From an uncultured Clostridium sp. (GTDB lineage: Bacteria; Bacillota; Clostridia; TANB77; CAG-508): 13,581 bases of DNA. Below are positions 1-5,908 of this stretch, piece by piece; position 1 is the stretch's first letter; each line of letters begins with the position of its first letter. Both the position numbers and the translations under genes were made by a program. Below the pieces are notes generated by a model. The model was not told the origin of the DNA, did no database searches, and worked only from the letters and a program-made list of their open reading frames with translations. The stretch lies in the NCBI GenBank assembly GCA_958413095.1, contig CATYUF010000045.1:1-13581 (forward strand). Reading direction: 5' to 3'.

Positions 1-12
1 TTCCATTCAGAA

Positions 13-108
13 AGAATTGGTAAGGCTTTTTCATGAGCCTCTCTCACTCAGACCCTTTCATACTTCAAGTACCGTGAGCATTCCTCATTCGAAAGCCTAA
101 CCAATTCT
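13..108. other. Long rod-like hairpin, candidate structured RNA
   Basis: This stretch is visibly richer in G+C than the surrounding DNA and folds back on itself. Bases 13-29 pair with 92-108 as a 16-bp stem with one A-A mismatch (22/99). Inside it, ATGAG 33-37 pairs with CTCAT 84-88 and CTCAC 43-47 with GTGAG 74-78, separated by a symmetric 5-by-5 internal loop and capped by a 26-base apical region. The shape suggests a noncoding RNA or a repeat-type palindrome. No U-run follows on the plus strand, and on the minus strand the downstream side is cut by the window edge, so the transcribed strand is unresolved. I compared it from memory with 6S, SRP, RNase P and common riboswitches and recognised none. 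Confidence 0.4.
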
Positions 109-162
109 ATTCTTCATTCTAATCGAACGTCAAAAATTCCAAAAAATCATAACTATTACCTA

Positions 163-187
163 TTTCCAGCTACTCTACAAGAAAAAA
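163..187 (+). repeat. 25-base dispersed repeat, copy 1
   Basis: The 25 bases starting TTTCCAGCTACTCTACAAG match positions 2759-2783 with a single difference (C versus T at base 15). This copy stands alone, upstream of the ruvC promoter; the second copy is fused to the right arm of a perfect palindrome. It is probably one end of a small dispersed intergenic repeat or a degraded miniature element. Confidence 0.5.
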
Positions 188-229
188 TATTATCTAATAA
201 CTAAATTTATACTTTTTATTAAATTTGCC

Positions 230-257
230 TTGAATTTAATAATTTATATGATATAAT
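230..257 (+). promoter_or_regulatory. SigA-type promoter of ruvC
   Basis: A -35 box TTGAAT (230-235), a 16-base spacer and a -10 box TATAAT (252-257) with an extended TGA at 249-251. It lies 33 bases upstream of the ruvC start, and the ribosome binding site GAGGAG (279-284) sits in the short leader. The same extended -10 sequence recurs at 4938-4946. Confidence 0.7.
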
Positions 258-290
258 GAGAACAGAATTTCGAAAGATGAGGAGATTGAG

Positions 291-776
291 ATGAGAATTT
301 TAGGAATAGACCCAGGATTTGCGATAACGGGTTATAGTATAATTGATTATGTAGGAAATAAATTTAATTTAGAAACTTCTGGGGCAATTTTAACTGAAGC
401 AAAGACATCTTTTCCTTTAAGATTAGAGAAAATAAATCAGGAATTAGATGATATTATAAAAACTTATAATCCAGAGGCTATGGCAATAGAAGAATTGTTT
501 TTTAATAACAATGCTAAAACTGCTATAAATGTTGCTCAAGCAAGAGGCGTAATTTTAATGACTGCTAGATTAAATAAATTAAATATTTATGAATATACAC
601 CACTTCAAGTTAAACAAGCTGTTACAGGATATGGAAGAGCTGATAAAATGCAAGTACAAAGAATGGTGAAAATGATTTTAAATGAAGAGAAACTTCCAAA
701 ATTAGATGATATAACAGATAGTATGGCAATGGCTATATGCCATGCACATTCTTGTAAATTTGCTCAAAAACTATAA
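291..776 (+). CDS. ruvC: Crossover junction endodeoxyribonuclease RuvC
   Basis: RuvC is the dimeric nuclease that resolves Holliday junctions during recombinational repair, acting on junctions held by RuvAB. The 161-residue length is normal. The first acidic residue is D7 in GIDPG; the second is E67 in the AIEELFF motif; the last pair is D140 and D143 in LDDITDSMA. Together these form the metal-binding active site of the RNase H fold. The stretch NNAKTAINVAQARG is typical of the family. The ATG at 291 follows GAGGAG (279-284) by six bases and starts directly in the conserved beta strand. ruvA and ruvB, often adjacent in other genomes, are not in this window; the next gene is holA, followed later by recG. 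Confidence 0.96.
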   Translation: MRILGIDPGFAITGYSIIDYVGNKFNLETSGAILTEAKTSFPLRLEKINQELDDIIKTYNPEAMAIEELFFNNNAKTAINVAQARGVILMTARLNKLNIYEYTPLQVKQAVTGYGRADKMQVQRMVKMILNEEKLPKLDDITDSMAMAICHAHSCKFAQKL

Positions 777-810
777 TAAATCATAATTTGAGTAAAGGTA
801 AGGTGTAATA

Positions 811-891
811 TTGATAAATGATGATAAATTAATAATAAAGATATATAAAATTAGAATATATCTATTCATAGTTTATGTTTTGAAAGGATAA
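811..891 (+). CDS. Possible 26-residue leader peptide before holA
   Basis: A TTG-started frame of 26 codons lies between ruvC and holA. It is preceded by AAGGTG (800-805) at five bases, a ribosome binding site that no other gene explains. Its stop codon TAA (889-891) overlaps the holA ATG by one base, and its last codons, AAA GGA, overlap the holA ribosome binding site. The predicted peptide has an acidic N-terminus and a hydrophobic C-terminal half. The arrangement would suit translational coupling to holA. In such AT-rich DNA a frame of this size can occur by chance, so this is a weak call. Confidence 0.2.
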   Translation: MINDDKLIIKIYKIRIYLFIVYVLKG

Positions 892-1925
892 TGGTAAAAA
901 TGGTAACAATAGAAAATTTAGAGAAAGAATTAAATAGTAATAGTTTAAAAAGTTTATATTTATTATATGGAGAAGAACTATTTTTACTAGAAAATATTTT
1001 GAAAAAAATAAAGAATATTTTTGGAGAATGTATAAAAGGTATTAATTATATCAATATAGATGATACCAATATATCAGAATTAATAAGTGATATAGAAACA
1101 CCAGCATTTGGATATGAAAAAAAATTGTTAATTGTTAGAAATTCAGGAATATTAAAAAAAGAAGGAAAAAGAAAAAATGTTGAATTATTAAATTTAAGAG
1201 AAAAAATTTCAAGTTATATAAAAGAAAATATCGATATTATAAATGATAGTGTTGTATTAGTTATAATAGAAGAGGATATTGATAATAAACAAGAATTATA
1301 TAAGATATTTGATAAGTTTGGAGTAGTATGTAATTTTGAATATCAAAAGCCAATACAAATACAAAAAAGGTTAAAAGCAATATGTAATGCATATCATGTA
1401 GATATTGATGAGAGCTCTTTGAAATACTTTATTGAAGTATGTGGTACAAATATGCAAGAACTCATAAATGAAATAAGAAAACTCATTGAATATGCAGGGA
1501 ATGGTGGAAAAATTGAGAAAATAGATATAGATAAATTATGTATAAAAAAATTAGAAACTATAATTTTTGATTTAACAGATAATTTAGGGAAAAAGGAAAC
1601 ACAAAGAGCACTGCAAGTTCTAAAAAACTTAATTGCTAATAAAGAACCAATACAAAAAATTTTAATAACTTTATATAATCATTTTAAAAAATTATATATA
1701 ACAAAACTAGCAGTGAAAGAAAATAAAGACTTAATAAGCAGTTTGAATTTAAAGCCAAATCAAACATTTTTAGTAAATAAATATAAAACACAAGCAAATT
1801 ATTTTTCTGATAAAGAATTAAGTAAGATATTACAAGGATTAAGAGATTTAGATTATAATTCTAAAAATGGATTAATAGACTTGCAAGTAGGATTAGAAGC
1901 TATACTTTGTACTTATTGTAGTTAA
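891..1925 (+). CDS. holA: DNA polymerase III delta subunit
   Basis: The delta subunit opens the beta sliding clamp within the clamp loader (with DnaX and delta prime). The 344-residue length is typical. The N-terminal LYLLYGEELFLLENIL, about residues 22-37, is the family signature that replaces the P-loop of related AAA+ proteins. The C-terminal helical collar (about residues 220-344) contains runs such as QKILITLYNHFKKLY and ends in the usual GLEAILC region. Two starts are possible: ATG 891, only 2-3 bases from AAAGGA (883-888), or ATG 900, about 11 bases away; the second gives a protein three residues shorter. It lies 114 bases after ruvC on the same strand with no clear terminator between them, so co-transcription is likely. 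Confidence 0.93.
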   Translation: MVKMVTIENLEKELNSNSLKSLYLLYGEELFLLENILKKIKNIFGECIKGINYINIDDTNISELISDIETPAFGYEKKLLIVRNSGILKKEGKRKNVELLNLREKISSYIKENIDIINDSVVLVIIEEDIDNKQELYKIFDKFGVVCNFEYQKPIQIQKRLKAICNAYHVDIDESSLKYFIEVCGTNMQELINEIRKLIEYAGNGGKIEKIDIDKLCIKKLETIIFDLTDNLGKKETQRALQVLKNLIANKEPIQKILITLYNHFKKLYITKLAVKENKDLISSLNLKPNQTFLVNKYKTQANYFSDKELSKILQGLRDLDYNSKNGLIDLQVGLEAILCTYCS

Positions 1926-1990
1926 AATGAATAATATATACCAAAATTGCTAAAAATATATTTAATTAAAATATTTTAGTAGGTGGTAAT

Positions 1991-2677
1991 ATGAAGTTAA
2001 AAAATAAAAGGAAATTTTGGTATGGGTTAAGTATTTTACTAATAGTTCTATTTTTTAGTATAATTATATTCTTCAAGTATAGTGAAGTGCAAGCCTTATC
2101 TAAATACGGTTCAAGAGGAAATGAAGTTACACAAATTCAAACAAAATTAAAAAGATGGGGATATTACAAAGGAAATGTAGATGGGATATATGGAAGCCAA
2201 ACACAAGAAGCAGTAAAATATTTTCAAAGAAAAAATGGGTTAAAAGTAGATGGTATAGCAGGAAAAAATACACTAAAAGCAATGGGGATATATAGTTCTT
2301 CATCGTCAAGTTCATCATCAAGTAATTCAAGTAATGTAAATTTACTTGCGAGATTAATTTATGGAGAAGCACGAGGAGAACCATATACTGGACAAGTTGC
2401 AGTAGGTGCAGTTGTAATGAATAGAGTAAGAAGTAGTTCGTTTCCTAATAGTATTTCAGGAGTAATATATCAGTCCGGAGCTTTTGATGCTGTTAGAGAT
2501 GGACAAATAAACTTAACACCAGATTCAACAGCAAAAAAAGCAGCACAAGATGCAATAAATGGTTGGGACCCAAGTTATGGAGCAATATATTATTTTAATC
2601 CGTCAACAGCAACTAACAAATGGATATGGTCTAGACCGATGACTATAACAATAGGGAGACATAGATTTTGTAAATAA
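1991..2677 (+). CDS. sleB: SleB-like cell wall hydrolase with PG-binding domain
   Basis: This is a predicted peptidoglycan hydrolase of the SleB (Hydrolase_2) family, the class that includes spore cortex-lytic enzymes. Residues 11-29 form a hydrophobic signal or membrane anchor after a basic N-terminus. Residues about 39-100 are a PG_binding_1 domain (GSRGNEVTQIQTKL, DGIYGSQTQEAVKYFQ). A low-complexity serine linker occupies about 102-114. The catalytic domain is residues 117-228, with the LIYGEARGEP motif holding the predicted catalytic Glu (E126) and the usual GHRFCK-like end (GRHRFCK). AGGTGG (1981-1986) lies four bases before the ATG. True SleB is generally longer and pairs with YpeB; no ypeB is seen here, so it may be a paralogue with a vegetative or other sporulation role. 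Confidence 0.85.
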   Translation: MKLKNKRKFWYGLSILLIVLFFSIIIFFKYSEVQALSKYGSRGNEVTQIQTKLKRWGYYKGNVDGIYGSQTQEAVKYFQRKNGLKVDGIAGKNTLKAMGIYSSSSSSSSSSNSSNVNLLARLIYGEARGEPYTGQVAVGAVVMNRVRSSSFPNSISGVIYQSGAFDAVRDGQINLTPDSTAKKAAQDAINGWDPSYGAIYYFNPSTATNKWIWSRPMTITIGRHRFCK

Positions 2678-2730
2678 AAAATTTCATTAGCAAATTAGTT
2701 ACTAAATACAAGTGTTTTTTTAAGTTAACT

Positions 2731-2766
2731 GCTGGAAACTGTTTATAATTATAAACAGTTTCCAGC
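2731..2766. repeat. Perfect 36-base palindrome before recG
   Basis: Two 18-base arms meet without any spacer: left GCTGGAAACTGTTTATAA, right its exact reverse complement. In RNA the centre would open to a small loop and leave a strong stem. No U-run follows on either strand, so it is not a standard intrinsic terminator. It sits in the recG leader 17 bases before the ribosome binding site, and its right arm runs directly into the 25-base repeat shared with 163-187. It may be a palindromic repeat element, or a cis-acting RNA hairpin affecting recG. Confidence 0.75.
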
Positions 2767-2783
2767 TACTCTATAAGAAAAAA
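2759..2783 (+). repeat. 25-base dispersed repeat, copy 2
   Basis: This is identical to 163-187 at 24 of 25 positions. Its first eight bases are the end of the right arm of the palindrome 2731-2766, and its 3' end touches the recG ribosome binding site (2784-2790). The shared core therefore extends beyond the palindrome, as expected for one repeat family with a complete and a partial copy. Confidence 0.5.
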
Positions 2784-2795
2784 GGAAGGAAAGTA

Positions 2796-4844
2796 ATGAT
2801 GGTAGATTTAAATAAAGATGTAAAATATATAAAAGGTGTTGGACCTAATAGAGTTAAATTATTAAATAAATTAAATATTTTTACATTAAAGGATTTAATT
2901 ACATATTATCCTAGGACTTATGAAAATAGAGGAATTGCTAAAAACATAATAGAATGTATAGATGGTGAAGAAACATTAATATGTGGTATAACATGTGGAC
3001 GAATTTCAGAAGTGAGATTAAAAGGAAAAACTATGCAAAAGTTAATAATAAAAGATGAAACAGGAACAGCAACTATTACATGGTTTAATCAAAGCTATTT
3101 GAAGAATATGTTTGAGGTTGGAAAAGAATATAAATTTTACGGAAAAATTAGTAATATGTTTGGAAAAGTATCAATGACATCTCCAGTATTCGACAAGCAA
3201 GGTGAAAGTAAAAATACTGGTAAAATAATTCCAATATATCCTTTAACATATAATTTATCACAAAATACTATAAGAAAAATAATACAAAATGGTATAGAAG
3301 AAGTAAAAGGAAATCTAATAGAAGTATTGCCAAAGTACATATTAAAAGAGTTTAATTTACAAGAAATTAATGAAGCAACATTAAATATACATTTTCCAAA
3401 AGAATTTAAAGATTTTGAGCTTGCAAAAAATAGGTTTGTTTTTGAAGAATTGTTATCTGTGCAACTAGCATTATTAGAATTAAAAAATGGTTATCAAAAT
3501 GAAGAAATAGGTATACAATTTAGTAAAGAAGCAAAGATGTCAGATATAATAAATAAATTGCCATTTAAATTAACAAATGCGCAAAGAAGAGTTTTAGAAG
3601 AAATTGACAAAGATATGGAATCAACTAAGCCTATGAACAGACTTTTACAAGGAGATGTTGGTTCAGGTAAAACGGTTATTTCGATGTGTGCAGCATATAA
3701 AGCAGTAAAATGTGGTTATCAAACAGCAATAATGGCTCCAACAGCAATTTTAGCAACACAACATTTAGAAAATTTTAGAAGAATTTTTGATGGATTGGGA
3801 ATTAAATGTGAGTTATTAATTTCAGCAATGACTAAAAAGAAGAAAACAGAACTATTACAAAGGCTAGAAAATGGAGATATAGATATATTAATAGGAACAC
3901 ATGCACTATTACAAGAAAATGTAATCTTTAAAAAATTAGGACTAGTTGTTACAGATGAGCAACATAGATTTGGAGTTAAACAGAGAACAACTATTGTAGA
4001 AAAAGGTCAAAATCCAGATGTACTAGTTATGACTGCAACACCAATACCTCGTACACTAGCACTAATATTATATGGAGACTTAGATATTTCAATAATTGAC
4101 GAATTACCACCAAATAGAAAGAAAATAGATACATTTGCAGTACCTAAAAGTATGGAAGAAAGAGTTAATAACTTTATAAAAAAGCAAGTAGATGAAGGGC
4201 GTCAAGCATATATTGTATGTCCATTAGTAGAAGAAAATGAAGAATCAGACTTAAAATCAGTAGAAAAACTATATGAAAAGAGTAAAACAGAAACTTTTCC
4301 AGAATATAAAGTTGAATATATACATGGAAAAATGAAGGCAAAAGATAAAGATATAATAATGGAGAAGTTTAAAAATAAAGAAATTGATATATTAATATCA
4401 ACAACTGTTATTGAAGTAGGAGTAGATGTTCCAAATAGTAATATAATGGTAATAGAAGATGCACAAAGATTTGGATTAGCACAACTACATCAATTAAGAG
4501 GAAGAGTAGGAAGAGGAGAATATAAGTCATATTGTATTTTAAAATACGAAGGAAAAAGTGAAACAATAAGAAAAAGAATGAAAGTAATGTGTGATACAAA
4601 TGATGGATTTATTATTTCCGAAAAAGACTTAGAATTGAGAGGTGCAGGAGATTTCTTTGGAACAATGCAACATGGTATACCAGAATTTAAAATAGCAAAT
4701 TTATTTGAAGATATGCAAACACTAAAAATAGTTCAAAATTTAGCAATGAAAATTATTTCAGTTGATCCAAAATTAGAAAAAGAAGAAAATAAATTATTAA
4801 GAGGCTTAATAAAAGATAAGTTTGTTAAAAGAATTGAGATTTGA
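2796..4844 (+). CDS. recG: ATP-dependent DNA helicase RecG
   Basis: RecG is the superfamily 2 translocase that remodels stalled forks, R-loops and Holliday junctions. The 682-residue length is normal. Residues about 1-60 include the helix-hairpin-helix-like YIKGVGPNR segment; about 60-150 form the OB-fold wedge. The helicase core shows Walker A GDVGSGKT (286-293), motif II DEQH (387-390), motif III TATPIPRT (413-420) and motif VI QLHQLRGRVGRG (563-574). The C-terminal region contains the family's LRGAGDFFG stretch. Two ATGs (2796 and 2799) follow GGAAGGA (2784-2790) at five and eight bases; either could be used. It shares the Holliday junction pathway with RuvC upstream, although a hydrolase gene lies between them. 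Confidence 0.97.
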   Translation: MMVDLNKDVKYIKGVGPNRVKLLNKLNIFTLKDLITYYPRTYENRGIAKNIIECIDGEETLICGITCGRISEVRLKGKTMQKLIIKDETGTATITWFNQSYLKNMFEVGKEYKFYGKISNMFGKVSMTSPVFDKQGESKNTGKIIPIYPLTYNLSQNTIRKIIQNGIEEVKGNLIEVLPKYILKEFNLQEINEATLNIHFPKEFKDFELAKNRFVFEELLSVQLALLELKNGYQNEEIGIQFSKEAKMSDIINKLPFKLTNAQRRVLEEIDKDMESTKPMNRLLQGDVGSGKTVISMCAAYKAVKCGYQTAIMAPTAILATQHLENFRRIFDGLGIKCELLISAMTKKKKTELLQRLENGDIDILIGTHALLQENVIFKKLGLVVTDEQHRFGVKQRTTIVEKGQNPDVLVMTATPIPRTLALILYGDLDISIIDELPPNRKKIDTFAVPKSMEERVNNFIKKQVDEGRQAYIVCPLVEENEESDLKSVEKLYEKSKTETFPEYKVEYIHGKMKAKDKDIIMEKFKNKEIDILISTTVIEVGVDVPNSNIMVIEDAQRFGLAQLHQLRGRVGRGEYKSYCILKYEGKSETIRKRMKVMCDTNDGFIISEKDLELRGAGDFFGTMQHGIPEFKIANLFEDMQTLKIVQNLAMKIISVDPKLEKEENKLLRGLIKDKFVKRIEI

Positions 4845-4917
4845 TAAAATTAAAAAGATAGATTGCATATGAAAATGATATTTATATAAACAAGGCAATG
4901 TTAAATAATGTAAAAAG

Positions 4918-4946
4918 TTGAATATTTATGTAAAATATGATATAAT
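4918..4946 (+). promoter_or_regulatory. Strong SigA-type promoter of the 97-residue gene
   Basis: TTGAAT (4918-4923), a 17-base spacer and TATAAT (4941-4946) with the extended TGA at 4938-4940. A small hairpin TGCC-aataga-GGCA (4954-4967) lies at about the transcription start. The leader to the ATG at 5023 is about 70 bases. This promoter separates the gene from recG. Confidence 0.7.
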
Positions 4947-5022
4947 TATTGTATGCCAATAGAGGCAAAAGTAGCTAATAATTATAAGGGATGATTATCC
5001 AAAAGAAAAAGGAGAGAAAGAA

Positions 5023-5316
5023 ATGGTTGAACAATTACGGACATTAGGAATCAAAATGTTTATGACAGGAGCAGGGATTATGGAACAGATGCTTCGAGGG
5101 GAGATAACAACAAAGGATTTATCAGAAAATGAAGTTGATTTAGTATTAGCAGCATGGGACACAAGACATCATGTTCCACGAAACCAAATTGAAAATGTTG
5201 ACAGAGTTAAACCAAAAATTACAAAGGAGGAAGTAAATCTTGGAATATATTCTGAAGAAGAATATAAAAGAAATTATGTTGAACAAATTGAGAATTACTT
5301 GAAGGTAATAATGTAA
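5023..5316 (+). CDS. Unknown 97-residue soluble protein
   Basis: I do not recognise this protein. It has no signal peptide or membrane segment, is mixed alpha-helical in character, and contains the tract AAWDTRHHVPRNQ near the middle, where two adjacent His follow a Trp and Asp; metal binding or catalysis is possible but unproven. The C-terminal third is acidic and probably helical. The start is firm: GGAGAG (5011-5016) lies six bases before the ATG. It is a single-gene unit, with its own extended -10 promoter (4918-4946) and a strong terminator (5340-5373). Its early codons include CGG and CGA for arginine and are more GC-rich than the AGA-dominated neighbours, which may reflect high expression or a different origin. 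Confidence 0.8.
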   Translation: MVEQLRTLGIKMFMTGAGIMEQMLRGEITTKDLSENEVDLVLAAWDTRHHVPRNQIENVDRVKPKITKEEVNLGIYSEEEYKRNYVEQIENYLKVIM

Positions 5317-5339
5317 TCGGATTTATGAACTCGGCTTCA

Positions 5340-5373
5340 GTCAATAGGGGATTTTTCCCTATTGACATTTTTT
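5340..5373 (+). terminator. Intrinsic terminator of the 97-residue gene
   Basis: A perfect 10-bp stem, GTCAATAGGG (5340-5349) with CCCTATTGAC (5357-5366), a 7-base T-rich loop and then ATTTTTT (5367-5373). It begins 23 bases after the stop codon. The right arm doubles as the -35 box of the next promoter. Confidence 0.88.
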
Positions 5374-5390
5374 ATATAAAATAGTATTAT
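5362..5390 (+). promoter_or_regulatory. Promoter nested in terminator, for the 63-residue gene
   Basis: TTGACA (5362-5367) is the end of the terminator right arm; after exactly 17 bases comes TATTAT (5385-5390). Transcription would start just before the 63-residue gene and give a leader of about 25 bases. A separate TGATATAAT sequence at 5412-5420 ends right at the ATG and has no matching -35 box. Confidence 0.6.
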
Positions 5391-5420
5391 AGATAAAAAT
5401 AATAAGGATGTTGATATAAT

Positions 5421-5612
5421 ATGTTTCAAATTATAATAAAATTAGTAGGTCTATTAATGGTGTTAACTGGTGTAATCTTAATATATGATGCACGAATATT
5501 AACTAAAAGATTTTTTGGATTTGGTGACCAAAACGAAGGAAGTAGTGGATTAAAAATTTTAGGATTTTTAATATCAATAGTTGGAGGAGTTATTATATAT
5601 TTTTCTTTATAA
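5421..5612 (+). CDS. Small two-helix membrane protein
   Basis: This is a 63-residue protein with two predicted transmembrane helices, about residues 4-23 and 44-62, joined by a charged then glycine-rich loop (RILTKRFFGFGDQNEGSSG) of about 20 residues. By the positive-inside tendency, the Arg/Lys at the start of the loop suggests a cytoplasmic loop with both termini outside. No function can be assigned. AAGGA (5404-5408) lies 12 bases before the ATG, a long spacing; an in-frame TAA at 5417-5419 rules out an earlier start. It appears monocistronic, from promoter 5362-5390. Confidence 0.7.
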   Translation: MFQIIIKLVGLLMVLTGVILIYDARILTKRFFGFGDQNEGSSGLKILGFLISIVGGVIIYFSL

Positions 5613-5621
5613 AAATAAGTT

Positions 5622-5650
5622 AAATTTGTTAGCAAATAGTTAGCAAATTT
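5622..5650. repeat. Inverted repeat with tandem GTTAGCAAAT copies
   Basis: AAATTTG (5622-5628) and CAAATTT (5644-5650) are inverted arms. Inside and overlapping them, GTTAGCAAAT at 5628-5637 and GTTAGCAAATTT at 5639-5650 are near-tandem direct copies. The 12-base reverse complement AAATTTGCTAAC recurs at 8360-8371 in front of the HTH gene. No U-run follows, so a terminator role for the 63-residue gene is doubtful. Confidence 0.4.
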
Positions 5651-5670
5651 AAAATTTTGTAAAAATGCTA

Positions 5671-5700
5671 TTGACAATAAAACCTTAAATGTGTTAATAT
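5671..5700 (+). promoter_or_regulatory. Promoter of tRNA-Leu
   Basis: TTGACA (5671-5676), an 18-base spacer and TAATAT (5695-5700) with an extended TG at 5692-5693, ending 20 bases before the mature tRNA. The -35 box lies in CTATTGACA (5668-5676), and its inverted partner TGTCAATAG lies at 5707-5715, just past the start point. Confidence 0.6.
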
Positions 5701-5720
5701 AAATACTGTCAATAGAAAAT

Positions 5721-5804
5721 GCGGATGTGGCGGAACTGGTAGACGCGCTGGTCTTAGGAACCAGTGTCAAAAGCGTGGGGGTTCGAGTCCCTTCATCCGC
5801 ACCA
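5721..5804 (+). tRNA. tRNA-Leu (anticodon UAG)
   Basis: The acceptor stem GCGGATG (5721-5727) pairs with CATCCGC (5794-5800), followed by discriminator A and an encoded CCA (5802-5804). The D arm contains GGCGGAACTGGTAGACGC. The anticodon stem CTGGT/ACCAG encloses CTTAGGA, giving anticodon TAG at 5755-5757. A long variable arm and the TTCGAGT T-loop identify a class II leucine tRNA reading CUN codons. The outer T-stem pairs appear to be G-U wobbles. The 3' end abuts the integrated element. Confidence 0.96.
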
Positions 5805-5838
5805 CAGTAAGGTTTTCAAGCTTTACGAGAAATCGTAT

Positions 5839-5888
5839 TGTTAGAAAATTTTATTTTTTTCTAACAGATTTTATAAAATTTTCTAACA
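5839..5888. repeat. Triple TTTTCTAACA repeat near the left junction
   Basis: TTTTCTAACA occurs inverted at 5839-5848 and direct at 5857-5866 and 5879-5888. The outer copies extend to perfect 16-base arms (5839-5854 and 5873-5888). First and second copies can form a hairpin followed by a T-rich run, so the sequence could end tRNA or integrase transcription. Their place between the tRNA and the integrase stop also suits recombinase arm-type sites. A separate hairpin TACGA-GAAA-TCGTA precedes them at 5824-5837. Confidence 0.6.
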
Positions 5889-5908
5889 CTTTTGGAAATT
5901 GGTTGTTG

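Noticed and set aside
67..78. AAGTACCGTGAG matches a conserved 23S rRNA segment
   Set aside because: The identity ends after about 12 bases on both sides, so it is not an rRNA fragment and is probably coincidence within the hairpin.
767..792. Hairpin CTCAAA/TTTGAG spanning the ruvC stop
   Set aside because: Six AT-rich pairs with a large loop and no following T-run; not a convincing terminator.
2678..2730. Terminator after the SleB-like gene (short TTAG/CTAA stem and a T7 run at 2714-2721)
   Set aside because: The stem is only about four pairs and lies well before the T-run; too weak to call.
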